Counted from the stretch's first letter, positions 16,245 through 25,447 are shown. The stretch is 63,516 bases of DNA from an uncultured Bacteroidales bacterium (GCA_944325965.1 CALVCB010000003.1:1-63516); one strand, 5' to 3'. Numbers and translations are program-made. The notes: a model not told the origin generated them from the sequence alone.

Positions 16245-17630
16245 TTACGAATCTTTATGTCCAATCTCGGCCAATACCTTCTCCGCCTTCTCATAGCCGT
16301 CAGCCTTGGCCTTCCACATCGTGGCTATCACCAGCGATCCGATGACCCCGACTATGACAGAAACCATGAATACGGCATTCCATCCGAAATGCTGGGCAAG
16401 ATAGCCGAAGCCGAGTCCTGAAACGGTAGTGCTCGCATACCCGAATACGCCCAGTATTCCGTTTGCCGTGGCGCAGGCATGTTTCGTTGCCTGGTTCGAA
16501 GCCGCGATGCCGAGCAGGGCCTGCGGGCCGTAGACAAAGAAGCTTGACAGGCAGAGGAATACGGAGGAGAGCCAGTTCATGTCAGCCGGGGTCTTCCAGA
16601 ACAGGAAGAACGACAGGGTGGCGCCTATCGTACAGAACAGGCAGGTCCTGTGGGCCCTGCTCTTCATGAACCTGTCGGTGAACCATCCGGCTATAAGCAT
16701 CCCTGCAATGCCTCCTATTATCTCTGAAGCCGCCACAACTGACCCTGCATGGGATATTTCCATCCCCTTGTACTGAGTCAGGAAGGTCGCCCCCCAGTCA
16801 AGTATGGTGAAGCGCACCACATAGATACAGAAATTCGATACGGCAAGTATCCATATGATGGGGTTCCTGAACACGAGCCTGCTGATGAACTGCTTGAAGG
16901 CGCCTCCCGTCAGCTCCACCTCCTTCTTTTCCTCCTGCGGTTTCGCATCGTCCATGTCCTCGAGCTCCGGCAGCCCGACAGAAGACGGAGTGTCCTTAAG
17001 GGCGAACAGGAGTACAAATGCCCCGACTACTGCGATGGAGGCCGGCACGGCGAAGCACATCTGCCATGCGCTGTAGCCGTAATGGTCAAGTATGAACGCA
17101 CAGATGACGCTTATGAGACCTGCCCCTATTGAGTGCGAGGCATTCCAGATGGACTGCTTGGTGGCAAGCTCCTGAGGTTTTATCCAGTGGGCCATAAGGC
17201 TCATGCACGGAGGAACACCCATCCCCTGGAAATATCCGTTCAGGACCCATACAGAACCTATTATATATACAAGCGCGAGCGTAGCTTTCCCTTCAGTATC
17301 CAGCACGTCCACAAAGGAATCCATTGCAGGGCTGAAGCAAATGAAGAAATTGGCCGCCGCCGAAAGGAACAGTCCGGAGGCCATCAGTTTCCTGCGGCTG
17401 AACCTGTCTGCCAGAAAACCGTTCGCAAACCGCGACAGTCCATAGATTATCCCGTTCAGGGTCAGGAACAGTCCCAGCTGGACTTTCGTAATCCCCAGCT
17501 CCGCCTCCAGGGCGGGCATGACCACGCTGAAATTCTTCCTCACGAAATAATAGAATGCATATCCGAGCATCAGGACGATAAGTGTCCTCCACTGCCAGTA
17601 GTTGTATTTTTTCTTCTGCTCTCCAGTCAT
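16245..17630 (-). CDS. Organophosphate:phosphate antiporter, GlpT/UhpT family
   Basis: A 461-residue major facilitator with 12 predicted membrane helices. Family hallmarks are the N-terminal YYFVRKNFSVVMPAL, with the substrate-phosphate arginine, FANGFLADRFSRRKLMASGL after helix 2, and GYFQGMGVPPCMSLMAHW in helix 4. A charged central loop (EDMDDAKPQEEKKE) joins the halves. Relatives exchange glycerol-3-phosphate, hexose phosphates or phosphoglycerate for inorganic phosphate. The gene follows a glycerophosphodiesterase lipoprotein by 55 bp, making glycerol-3-phosphate the most likely substrate, by inference. Confidence 0.9.
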   Translation of the reverse strand: MTGEQKKKYNYWQWRTLIVLMLGYAFYYFVRKNFSVVMPALEAELGITKVQLGLFLTLNGIIYGLSRFANGFLADRFSRRKLMASGLFLSAAANFFICFSPAMDSFVDVLDTEGKATLALVYIIGSVWVLNGYFQGMGVPPCMSLMAHWIKPQELATKQSIWNASHSIGAGLISVICAFILDHYGYSAWQMCFAVPASIAVVGAFVLLFALKDTPSSVGLPELEDMDDAKPQEEKKEVELTGGAFKQFISRLVFRNPIIWILAVSNFCIYVVRFTILDWGATFLTQYKGMEISHAGSVVAASEIIGGIAGMLIAGWFTDRFMKSRAHRTCLFCTIGATLSFFLFWKTPADMNWLSSVFLCLSSFFVYGPQALLGIAASNQATKHACATANGILGVFGYASTTVSGLGFGYLAQHFGWNAVFMVSVIVGVIGSLVIATMWKAKADGYEKAEKVLAEIGHKDS

Positions 17631-17685
17631 GATTTAAATGCCAATATCAGGGTTATATGGCCGCCGGACCGGCGATTCCGTTTCA

Positions 17686-18567
17686 TTATTCCACCAGTTT
17701 TACGAACTCCAGGGGAAAATCCGTCTCCACAATATCAGGTGAGGTCCCGAGTACGTCCCTGAACAGGGCGGCCCTCTCCTGCTCCGTCTCCGCCTTGTCC
17801 TGGTCCGGAGCGGTGGACACCATGCACGGTATGCCCTCGGCATGCAGGGCGTCATACAGGTCCTGAGACCCGGCCTTCATGGTAGAGGAACATACATATG
17901 CAAGGGCGATATTCTCCATAGGGATTCCGGCATCCTTATATGACTGCAGCTGTGCCACGTCCTTCACCCAGGCAGACATACGTGCATCAGGGTCAATGCT
18001 GTACACCTGGAGCGCCTCCTCCGCATTCCTGACAGTATAGATGCAGTTTTCCGCCCCGAGCGAATTCACAAACGGCACAAGGACATCCCGCGTCACATCC
18101 TTGATGTCGAAATTCAGGATGGTCTTGCCCTGGCTCCATTTGATGACAGCCTCCACGGACGGGATCTTATATGGGGTCTCGTTCCCCCAGCGGTCCACAA
18201 GCCTGAAGGCCTGCAGTTCCTCATAGGTATAGTCCTTCACCTTCCCGGTACCGGTAGTCGTACGGTCCAGTGTGGCATCATGCATGAGCACTATCACGCT
18301 GTCCCTGGTCATGCGAGGATCTATCTCGTAGAATGAAGGCATCGATTCGAGTATCTTTGAGAATGTCTCGATGCAGTTTTCAGGATAACCCGGCATATTC
18401 CCGCCCCTGTGGCCGCTGACAATGACATTTTCCTGTGACATGAAGCTGTTTATATCCTCGGGGGAGTCACAGTCGATATAAAAACCCGTGTTCCTGTCCT
18501 GGGCACATGATACCGACAGGGCAAGGCAAGACAATGCCGCTAATGGCTGCAAAAATTTCCTGTTCAT
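17686..18567 (-). CDS. Glycerophosphodiester phosphodiesterase, lipoprotein
   Basis: A 293-residue GDPD-family hydrolase that releases glycerol-3-phosphate from deacylated phospholipids. The signal peptide ends in lipobox LSVSC (Cys21), so it is anchored in the envelope. The catalytic core shows SGHRGGNMPGYPENCIETF, a metal-binding Glu in YEIDPRMT, and the second His in VLMHDATLDRTTTGTG. The start is ATG 18567; the longer in-frame start at 18594 falls in the promoter. The GlpT-family antiporter follows at 55 bp, so products released outside can be imported by the same operon. Confidence 0.92.
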   Translation of the reverse strand: MNRKFLQPLAALSCLALSVSCAQDRNTGFYIDCDSPEDINSFMSQENVIVSGHRGGNMPGYPENCIETFSKILESMPSFYEIDPRMTRDSVIVLMHDATLDRTTTGTGKVKDYTYEELQAFRLVDRWGNETPYKIPSVEAVIKWSQGKTILNFDIKDVTRDVLVPFVNSLGAENCIYTVRNAEEALQVYSIDPDARMSAWVKDVAQLQSYKDAGIPMENIALAYVCSSTMKAGSQDLYDALHAEGIPCMVSTAPDQDKAETEQERAALFRDVLGTSPDIVETDFPLEFVKLVE

Positions 18568-18591
18568 TGTATTATGGTAAAAAATATCGCA

Positions 18592-18622
18592 CAAATATAT
18601 AAATTAGAGGTTTCATTTCAAA
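18592..18622 (-). promoter_or_regulatory. Promoter of the GDPD-GlpT operon
   Basis: Minus-strand TATATTTG (plus 18592-18599) and TTTG (plus 18619-18622) are 19 bp apart, a strong Bacteroidota promoter 25 bp ahead of the ATG at 18567. Confidence 0.7.
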
Positions 18623-18676
18623 CTATTTTAGTAATTTTACAAAACGAAACGAAATAAAAAATTTATTTTTCATAAT

Positions 18677-19561
18677 ATGACGAATAATTACAACAAGGAA
18701 ATCAGTGCAGAGCTTGCATCGAGAATCAGGAAAATCAGGCATGTTGCCCTGGACATGGACGGGACAATCTATCTGGGAAACACGCTTTTCCCTTTCACAC
18801 TGGACTTCCTGAAATCACTGGAGGAAATGGGCATCGGATATTCTTTCCTTACGAACAACCCCACCAGGTCTGTCGCCGACTATCTCAAAAAGCTTTCAGG
18901 CATGGGCATAGCAGCAACGGAAGATAACATGTACACCACTTCCATAGCAGCCATCGACTATATAAAAGCGAAATACCCGTCAGCCAGACGGTTGTTCCTG
19001 CTCGGCACTCCGAGTATGGCAAGCCAATTCATGGCGGCAGGTTTCGAGGAATGTACCGACGACCCGGATGATGTCCCGGATGTTCTGGTCGGGTCCTTCG
19101 ACATGACGCTCACCTATTCCAGACTATGCCGTGCCGCATGGTGGGCCTCACAGGGAATCCCGTATATAGCGACCAACCCGGACAAAGTGTGCCCTACCAG
19201 CGAAAGGACCGTACTGGTGGACTGCGGATCAATCTGCAAGTGTATAGAACATGCGACAGGACGCAGACCGGACGTTACCCTCGGCAAGCCGGACCCGAAC
19301 ATGATCACCGGGATACTCAACAGGCACGGGCTCGCCCCTGATGAGATAGCGATGACCGGAGACAGGATATATACAGATATAGCTATGGCGCATAACGCCG
19401 GGGCCTTCGGGGTGCTGGTCCTGTCTGGAGAGACCACCCTTGAGACAGCCCTTGCCGTAAAGGCAGATGCGGAAAACAAAAAAGATCCGGAGTTTTTCCC
19501 TCCGGACCTCATAGTTCGCGATATTGAAGAACTCGGAAAAATCCTGCAAGCGTACAGATAG
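18677..19561 (+). CDS. HAD-IIA family phosphatase (NagD/phosphoglycolate phosphatase-like)
   Basis: A 294-residue HAD hydrolase. Motif I reads LDMDGTIYLGN near residue 27, motif II is FLTNNPTRS, and motifs III/IV are LGKPDPNMI and MTGDRIYTDIAMAHNAG, the pattern of the IIA subfamily with a large C2 cap. Relatives dephosphorylate nucleotides, phosphoglycolate, pyridoxal phosphate or glycerol-3-phosphate. Its location, divergent from the glycerophosphodiester salvage operon, fits glycerol-phosphate hydrolysis but does not prove it. It ends 4 bp from the end of the convergent lspA gene. Confidence 0.85.
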   Translation: MTNNYNKEISAELASRIRKIRHVALDMDGTIYLGNTLFPFTLDFLKSLEEMGIGYSFLTNNPTRSVADYLKKLSGMGIAATEDNMYTTSIAAIDYIKAKYPSARRLFLLGTPSMASQFMAAGFEECTDDPDDVPDVLVGSFDMTLTYSRLCRAAWWASQGIPYIATNPDKVCPTSERTVLVDCGSICKCIEHATGRRPDVTLGKPDPNMITGILNRHGLAPDEIAMTGDRIYTDIAMAHNAGAFGVLVLSGETTLETALAVKADAENKKDPEFFPPDLIVRDIEELGKILQAYR

Positions 19562-19565
19562 TCCC

Positions 19566-20141
19566 CTACCTGGACTCCTTTGCAAAAAAACGGAACTGGA
19601 AGAACAGGAGATACAGCGCTCCGCAAGTGACACAGCTGTCTGCAAAATTGAAAACAGGCGCGAAGAAACGGAACGGGCGGCCTCCTATCAGAGGCATCCA
19701 GTCAGGGAATACCGTATCTATGATCGGGAAGTAGAACATGTCCACCACGCGCCCGAACATGAACGGGGCGTAATCCCATATCAGCCCATAGAACAGACAG
19801 TCCACGATATTGCCAAAAGCACCGGCCGTAATCAGGGTAAGGCCTACAGCCACCCCGAAAGGAGTCCCGGGCTTTTTCAGCAGCCTGTTTATCCACCATA
19901 CCAGAAACCCGAAAAGCACAATCCTGAACAGGGACAGCAGGAACTTGCCGACTGCTCCGCCGAACTTCATGCCGAAGGCCATGCCCTCGTTCTCGATAAA
20001 GTAGATCTGGAACCAGTCTCCGAACACATGGATGCTGTCCCCTATGGACATGTTGGTCTTGACAAGAACCTTGATCACCTGGTCGATGATGACAAGGAGC
20101 ACGCCGAGGGCTATAAGGAATTTTCCTCTTGATAGTCTCAT
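19566..20141 (-). CDS. lspA: Lipoprotein signal peptidase II
   Basis: A 191-residue inner-membrane aspartyl protease that cleaves prolipoproteins. Four membrane spans are visible. The catalytic aspartates should be Asp134 in RVVDMFYFP and Asp168 in FNFADS, with the conserved NIVD at 111-114. It is slightly longer than the Escherichia coli enzyme owing to a loop between the two active-site motifs. It begins 1 bp after the dksA-like stop, and follows ileS and dksA in an arrangement usual for the phylum. Confidence 0.94.
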   Translation of the reverse strand: MRLSRGKFLIALGVLLVIIDQVIKVLVKTNMSIGDSIHVFGDWFQIYFIENEGMAFGMKFGGAVGKFLLSLFRIVLFGFLVWWINRLLKKPGTPFGVAVGLTLITAGAFGNIVDCLFYGLIWDYAPFMFGRVVDMFYFPIIDTVFPDWMPLIGGRPFRFFAPVFNFADSCVTCGALYLLFFQFRFFAKESR

Positions 20142-20142
20142 C

Positions 20143-20556
20143 TTACTTGTTCTTGTTCATCATCTCCTTCGCCTCAACGGTCAGGGTAGCGTGAGGTACA
20201 AGACGGAGCCTCTCCTTGGGGATGAGCTTCCCTGTCACACGGCATACGCCGTATGTCTTGTTCTCGATCCTGACAAGCGCAGCCTCCAGGTTCTGTATGA
20301 ACTTGTACTGGCGCTGGGCAAGCTGGCCGGCCTCCTCCTTGGAAAGTGTGGAAGCGCCCTCTTCCATTACCTTAAATGTAGGGGAAGTATCCTCTATGTC
20401 ATTGCTTGATCCGTGAGTAACAACATCCCTGAGGGTCTTGTACTCCTTCTTGGCCTTTGCAAGCATATCAAGGATAATCTCCTTGAACTCCTGGAGCTCC
20501 TCGTCGCTGTAGCGGACCTTGAGTTCTGGCTCATTGTTTTTCTTATCTTCAGCCAT
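20143..20556 (-). CDS. DksA/TraR-family protein with degenerate zinc finger
   Basis: A 137-residue protein with an N-terminal acidic segment, a coiled-coil middle (about residues 20-100) and a C-terminal DksA-type globular region (GVCRVTGKLIPKERLRLVPHAT). The four-cysteine zinc finger is reduced to one Cys, so it probably folds without zinc. Family members bind the RNA polymerase secondary channel and modulate rRNA and stress promoters; whether this one does is inference. It sits 25 bp after ileS and 1 bp before lspA. Confidence 0.85.
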   Translation of the reverse strand: MAEDKKNNEPELKVRYSDEELQEFKEIILDMLAKAKKEYKTLRDVVTHGSSNDIEDTSPTFKVMEEGASTLSKEEAGQLAQRQYKFIQNLEAALVRIENKTYGVCRVTGKLIPKERLRLVPHATLTVEAKEMMNKNK

Positions 20557-20581
20557 AATCGAATAGTTTTAATGATCTATT

Positions 20582-23500
20582 TTATATTTTCTCTACATCA
20601 ACAAAGATAGGAGTGTTTCCCCACTCCACTTCGGTACCATGGCAGGAGCCGTCCGCCTCCTTAAGGACAATGTCCCTTGCAAGTGTCTGTGCAAGCACGT
20701 AATCCCTGAAACTTTCGAGGGAATCTCGCAACTCAGCATAGTTCTCGCCATCGGCACACACTGTAACATTGACCCTGTCTGTCACATCGAAACCGTTCTC
20801 TTTCCTCATGTTCTGTATCCTGTTTATCAGCTCCCTGGCAGTTCCCTCATGCCTGAGACTGTCCGTGATGGTAACATCAAGGGCCAGGGTCAGAGGACCG
20901 TCCGAAGCCACAAGCCAGCCAGGCATATCTTCCGAAATAACCTCATAGTCGCCCGGCGAGAGGCTTACGTCGCCGGAAGGAAGGTGAAGCACATAGCCGG
21001 CATCCCCGCTTGCCTGTATAGCAGATATCGTCTCCTGCGGAAGAGACATAAAGGCAGATGCTATTTCCTTCATCTGCTTGCCGTATATCTTGCCCAAAGT
21101 CTTGAAGTTCGGCTTTATCTTCTTGGTAATGAGGCCTGCAGTGTCCGAGATGAACTCGGCATCCTTGACATTGACCTCCCCCAGCAGAAGGGTTTTGACT
21201 TTCTCCAGCTGATCCTTGACCCTGGTATCAATCACAGGTATTATAAGCTTGGAGAGAGGCTGGCGCACCTTGATATTCACTTTTCTCCTGAGGGCGAGCA
21301 CCATTGAGGACGCTCTCTGGGCAAGTTCCATCCTTTCCTCAAGATCCCTGTCAACGACCTGAGCGTCATACAAAGGCATGGGCTCGAAATGTACAGACTC
21401 GGCATCCGGGACGAGGTCAAGGTAAAGCCGTTCCATATAGAACGGAGCTATCGGAGCGGCCAGCAGTGCCACATCCTTCAGCACCTCATAGAGTGTCTGG
21501 TATGCAGTGAGCTTGTCATGGTCCATCTCCCCTCCCCAGAACCTCTTCCGGTTCAGCCGGACATACCAGTTGCTCAGGTGGTCACACACAAAGTCCTGGA
21601 CAAGACGCCCGGCAGTAGTGATGTCATAATCCTCGTAAGCGTCCTTCACGTTCTTCACCAGGGTATTCAGCAATGATATGATCCATCTGTCTATCTCCGG
21701 ACGTTCTGAGACAGGGACAGCCGGTACGGCGGACGGGTCGAAACCGTCCACATTGGCATAGAGGGCAAAGAACGAATATGTATTGTACAGCGTGCCGAAG
21801 AACTTCCTGCGCACTTCATCCACGCCGGACTCATCGAATTTGAGGTTGTCCCACGGCTGCGAATTGGTAAGCATGTACCATCTCAATGCATCCGGGCCGT
21901 ACTTGTCCAGGGCCTTGAACGGATCCACGGCGTTACCGAGCCTCTTGCTCATCTTGTTGCCGTCCTTGTCAAGCACAAGACCGTTGGAAATCACCCTCCT
22001 GAAGGCACAGGTTCCGCTTACCATTGTGTGTATTGCGTGGAGCGTATAGAACCATCCTCTGGTCTGGTCAACACCTTCGGCTATGAAATCGGCAGTGCAT
22101 CCGAATTTAGGGTTTCCAAGGTTCCTCAGGCCCTCCTGGGCATAAGGCATGGCCCCTGAATCGAACCATACATCGATAAGGTCGGTCTCCCTGACCATCT
22201 TGCGACCGCTGTCAGACACCAGGAATATATTGTCGACATACGGACGGTGAAGATCTATCCTGTCATAGTTCTCCTTTGACATGTCGTCCGGGTCGAATCC
22301 CCTGTCCTTGAGAGGGTTTGCAGACATTATACCTGCCGCCACGGCTTTCTCTATCTCATGGTACAGTTCCTTCACGGAGCCTATGCACTTCTCCTCTTTC
22401 CCGTCTTCAGACCTCCAAATAGGGAGCGGAGTACCCCAGTATCTGCTCCTCGAAAGATTCCAGTCCTGGATGTTCTCAAGCCATTTCCCGAAACGTCCCG
22501 TGCCGGTCGACCCGGGCTTCCATGTGATAGTATTGTTGAGCTCTATCATCTTGTCCTTCACCGCGGTAGTCCTGATGAACCATGAATTCAGAGGATAGTA
22601 AAGGACAGGCTTGTCAGTCCTCCAGCAATGAGGATATGTATGTACGTGTTTCTCTATCTTGAACGCCTTGCCCTGCTGCTTGAGCATCACGCAGATGTCT
22701 ACGTCAAGGGTCGGTGCGTCCGGCCCGAGGGTGTCGTCGTATGCATTCTTGACATACCTCCCGGCAAACTCGGCATATTCAGGAGAGACCCTTTCCCTGA
22801 CATATTCAGGATCCAGGTCCTCTATCCTGTAGAACCGTCCTTTCCGGTCCACCTGGGCCTGGCGGTCCCCGTTACGGTCCGTCACCATAAGAGGAGGCAC
22901 GCCTGTCGCCTTGGCCACCTTGTCATCGTCGGCACCGAATGTAGGTGCGATATGCACAATACCGGTGGTCCCCTCGTCCGTAGTCACATAGTCCCCCGGG
23001 ATGACCCTGAAGGCCCCTTCGTCCGGTCTGAACCATGGTATGAGCTGACGGTATGATACCCCGACCAGGTCAGTGCCCTTGAACTTGCCGTCCAGCACAC
23101 GGTAAGGCACCAGTTTGTCCCCAGGCCTGTAGTCCTCTATCTGTATGTCCCTGGCCTTCGGGTTGAACACCGAGTCAAGAAGCGCCTCGGCTATGACATA
23201 TATGGCCTGCGCGCCGGTATAAGGGTTGAAGGAAAGCACCCTTATATAGTCTATACCAGGGCCTACACAGAGGGCGGTATTCGACGGGAGAGTCCACGGC
23301 GTAGTCGTCCATGCAAGGAAATACACCGGGAGTGTCCCGCAGCCGAAAAGCATCTGGGACTTCTCGTCCTTTATCACCTCGAACTGCACCACCGCAGTAG
23401 TGTCCTTCACATCGCGGTAGCAGCCCGGCTGGTTGAGTTCGTGGGAGCTGAGCCCCGTCCCCGCGGCCGGTGAATACGGCTGGATGGAGTAGCCCTTGTA

Positions 23501-24016
23501 AAGGAGGCCCTTCCCGTAGATGTCCTTGAGGAGGTACCAGAGCGTCTCGATATACCTGTTGTCATATGTAACGTAAGGGTCGTCCATATCCACCCAGTAG
23601 CCAATCCTTTCAGTAAGGCTGACCCACTCGCGTGTATATTTCATGACCTCCTTGCGGCATGCGTTATTGTATTCCTCGACACTTATCTTCGTTCCTATGT
23701 CCTCCTTTGTGATGCCGAGCATCTTCTCCACGCCGAGCTCTACAGGAAGCCCGTGGGTGTCCCACCCGGCCCGTCTCTCCACACGGTAGCCGCTCTGGGT
23801 CTTGTACCTGCAGATCGCGTCCTTGATGGAGCGGGCTATCACATGGTGTATGCCCGGCATACCGTTGGCCGAAGGCGGACCTTCAAAAAATATGAACTCA
23901 GGCGCGCCCTCGCGTACCTTGAGGGAACACTCGAAAGCATGGTTCTTCTTCCATCTGTCAAGAATCTCATTGCCTGCCTGTACCAGGTCAAGACCTTTGT
24001 ACTCTTTAAATCCCAT
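20582..24016 (-). CDS. ileS: Isoleucyl-tRNA synthetase
   Basis: A 1144-residue class Ia synthetase charging tRNA-Ile. The HIGH signature appears as PGIHHVIARS (about residues 53-62) and the KMSKS signature as DGNKMSKRLGN. The editing domain lies between them, and the C-terminal anticodon-binding region is long. The length and N-terminus (MGFKEYKGLDL) resemble the eukaryote-like IleS2 type often associated with reduced mupirocin sensitivity; this is by similarity only. It is the first gene of the ileS-dksA-lspA operon. Confidence 0.96.
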   Translation of the reverse strand: MGFKEYKGLDLVQAGNEILDRWKKNHAFECSLKVREGAPEFIFFEGPPSANGMPGIHHVIARSIKDAICRYKTQSGYRVERRAGWDTHGLPVELGVEKMLGITKEDIGTKISVEEYNNACRKEVMKYTREWVSLTERIGYWVDMDDPYVTYDNRYIETLWYLLKDIYGKGLLYKGYSIQPYSPAAGTGLSSHELNQPGCYRDVKDTTAVVQFEVIKDEKSQMLFGCGTLPVYFLAWTTTPWTLPSNTALCVGPGIDYIRVLSFNPYTGAQAIYVIAEALLDSVFNPKARDIQIEDYRPGDKLVPYRVLDGKFKGTDLVGVSYRQLIPWFRPDEGAFRVIPGDYVTTDEGTTGIVHIAPTFGADDDKVAKATGVPPLMVTDRNGDRQAQVDRKGRFYRIEDLDPEYVRERVSPEYAEFAGRYVKNAYDDTLGPDAPTLDVDICVMLKQQGKAFKIEKHVHTYPHCWRTDKPVLYYPLNSWFIRTTAVKDKMIELNNTITWKPGSTGTGRFGKWLENIQDWNLSRSRYWGTPLPIWRSEDGKEEKCIGSVKELYHEIEKAVAAGIMSANPLKDRGFDPDDMSKENYDRIDLHRPYVDNIFLVSDSGRKMVRETDLIDVWFDSGAMPYAQEGLRNLGNPKFGCTADFIAEGVDQTRGWFYTLHAIHTMVSGTCAFRRVISNGLVLDKDGNKMSKRLGNAVDPFKALDKYGPDALRWYMLTNSQPWDNLKFDESGVDEVRRKFFGTLYNTYSFFALYANVDGFDPSAVPAVPVSERPEIDRWIISLLNTLVKNVKDAYEDYDITTAGRLVQDFVCDHLSNWYVRLNRKRFWGGEMDHDKLTAYQTLYEVLKDVALLAAPIAPFYMERLYLDLVPDAESVHFEPMPLYDAQVVDRDLEERMELAQRASSMVLALRRKVNIKVRQPLSKLIIPVIDTRVKDQLEKVKTLLLGEVNVKDAEFISDTAGLITKKIKPNFKTLGKIYGKQMKEIASAFMSLPQETISAIQASGDAGYVLHLPSGDVSLSPGDYEVISEDMPGWLVASDGPLTLALDVTITDSLRHEGTARELINRIQNMRKENGFDVTDRVNVTVCADGENYAELRDSLESFRDYVLAQTLARDIVLKEADGSCHGTEVEWGNTPIFVDVEKI

Positions 24017-24072
24017 ATATAATGATTTTTCTTTTCATGCTGTCCGGCAATGGAGTATTTACAAAAAATGCC

Positions 24073-24080
24073 TAATTTTG
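24073..24080 (+). promoter_or_regulatory. Possible -7 element of the cvpA-tsaB operon
   Basis: TAATTTTG matches the Bacteroidota -7 consensus. No convincing -33 element is present. If active, it faces the ileS promoter, giving transcripts overlapping by about 20 bases. Confidence 0.4.
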
Positions 24081-24113
24081 CAGGCCGACTCCGCTGCCGG
24101 TTTTTTCAGCCTG

Positions 24114-24144
24114 CAAATATACGCAGAAACAGAGAGCAATGCAA
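24114..24144 (-). promoter_or_regulatory. Promoter of ileS
   Basis: Minus-strand TATATTTG (plus 24114-24121) with TTG (plus 24142-24144) 20 bp upstream. The predicted transcript has a leader of about 90 bases. Its 5' end overlaps a 9-bp inverted repeat (24077-24085 with 24109-24117). Confidence 0.65.
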
Positions 24145-24204
24145 GTTTACTTGCGCAGGCAGTATAAATGACGAAGTAAAATATAGGCGTTAGCTTCGAT
24201 ATAA

Positions 24205-24699
24205 ATGAATATCATTGACATAATAATCCTTCTATGCTTTGTGCCGGCTGTAATAAACGGGCTTAGGAAAGGCCTGGTGGCACAAGTCGTCGCAATAATA
24301 TCGATCATACTGGGCGTATGGATGTCATTCAAATTCTCATCGCTACTGAGCGGCCGGATGGCCGAATGGTTCGACGGGGCATCTTCCGCTATACTGAACG
24401 CAGCTGCATTTGCTGTCATCCTGCTTGCGGTGATATTCGCCCTGTTCGCCCTTGGCAAAATCATTGAGGCAAGCATAAAGATCATCATGCTCGGCTGGCT
24501 CAACAGGCTGCTGGGCGTAATATTCGCCATTCTGAAATGCGCCCTGTTCATAGGGCTTGCGATAATATTGCTAGACACCCTCAACGCAAACTTCCATCTG
24601 ATCTCCGGGAACACCATGGATGGCTCCGTACTGTATCCGCCTCTAAAGGAAATGGCACACAGTGTATTCCCCTACCTCAAAGACATGTTTTTCAAATAG
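24205..24699 (+). CDS. CvpA family membrane protein
   Basis: A 164-residue protein with four hydrophobic segments (about residues 1-20, 28-45, 63-90 and 100-122) and the CvpA pattern GLRKGLVAQVVAIISIILGVW, with GWLNRLLGVIFAILKC later. CvpA homologues are linked to colicin V production, envelope stress and purine-operon contexts, but a biochemical role is not established. tsaB starts 8 bp downstream. Confidence 0.85.
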   Translation: MNIIDIIILLCFVPAVINGLRKGLVAQVVAIISIILGVWMSFKFSSLLSGRMAEWFDGASSAILNAAAFAVILLAVIFALFALGKIIEASIKIIMLGWLNRLLGVIFAILKCALFIGLAIILLDTLNANFHLISGNTMDGSVLYPPLKEMAHSVFPYLKDMFFK

Positions 24700-24707
24700 T
24701 ACGACAT

Positions 24708-25400
24708 ATGGACACCTTCATACTAATAGAGACCGCCACCGACCTGTGCTCCACCGCATTGGCCCGGGACGGCAGGATAATATCACACAGGGAAAGTACG
24801 ACACCCCGTACACATGCATCACTTACAGCAGTGTTCGTAAAAGAAATGCTGGACGAGACAGGGACAGAGCTGCAGAAGTGCTCGGCCGTATGCGTAAGCA
24901 TGGGTCCCGGCTCATATACCGGCCTGAGGGTCGGCGTATCTACGGCCAAGGGGCTGTGCTTCGGGGCGGGAATCCCGCTTCTTGCGGTCGGGACACTTGA
25001 CACCCTGGTATGGCAGGCCATCGGGGAAGGGCGGCTTCCGGAAGGGTGCAGGCATATTGTCCCGATGATCGACGCAAGAAGGATGGAAGTCTATACCGCG
25101 GTGTTCTCGGCAGACGGCGGACAGCTCACAGAGACAGCCCCGGTGATACTCGACCAGGACAGCTTCAGGGAATACCTCGACCAGGGGCCGGTACTGTTCA
25201 TAGGAGACGGGGCGCAGAAGACATCGGAGATTATAAGGCACAGCAACGCCTCCTTCTGCCAGTGCTGCCCGAAAGCCTCGTCCATGCTGGTGCCTGCCAC
25301 GCAGGAGTTCAAAGAAAAACGGTTCAAAGACGTAGCGTACTTCGAACCGTTCTATCTCAAGGAATTTGTCGCCACGACAAGCAAGAAGAAAATCTTCTGA
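24708..25400 (+). CDS. tsaB: tRNA threonylcarbamoyladenosine biosynthesis protein TsaB
   Basis: A 230-residue ASKHA-fold protein needed, with TsaD and TsaE, for t6A37 modification of ANN-decoding tRNAs. It shows ILIETATDLCSTAL at the N-terminus, the hallmark SMGPGSYTGLRVGVSTAKGL near residue 65, and MIDARRMEVYTAVF. The start is ATG 24708; the longer frame to 24537 lies inside cvpA. No tsaD or tsaE is in the window. Confidence 0.93.
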   Translation: MDTFILIETATDLCSTALARDGRIISHRESTTPRTHASLTAVFVKEMLDETGTELQKCSAVCVSMGPGSYTGLRVGVSTAKGLCFGAGIPLLAVGTLDTLVWQAIGEGRLPEGCRHIVPMIDARRMEVYTAVFSADGGQLTETAPVILDQDSFREYLDQGPVLFIGDGAQKTSEIIRHSNASFCQCCPKASSMLVPATQEFKEKRFKDVAYFEPFYLKEFVATTSKKKIF

Positions 25401-25427
25401 ACGATATCGCGGCATTCACTATGCCGG

Positions 25428-25447
25428 GCTCTGACCGTGGTCAGAGC
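25428..25447. terminator. Perfect hairpin between convergent tsaB and DUF4369-type genes
   Basis: GCTCTGACC and GGTCAGAGC form a 9-bp perfect palindromic stem around a 2-base centre. It covers the TGA stop of the minus-strand gene (25441-25443) and lies 27 bp after the tsaB stop. There is no T-run on either side, so it may be a processing barrier or weak terminator rather than a classical one. Confidence 0.45.
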
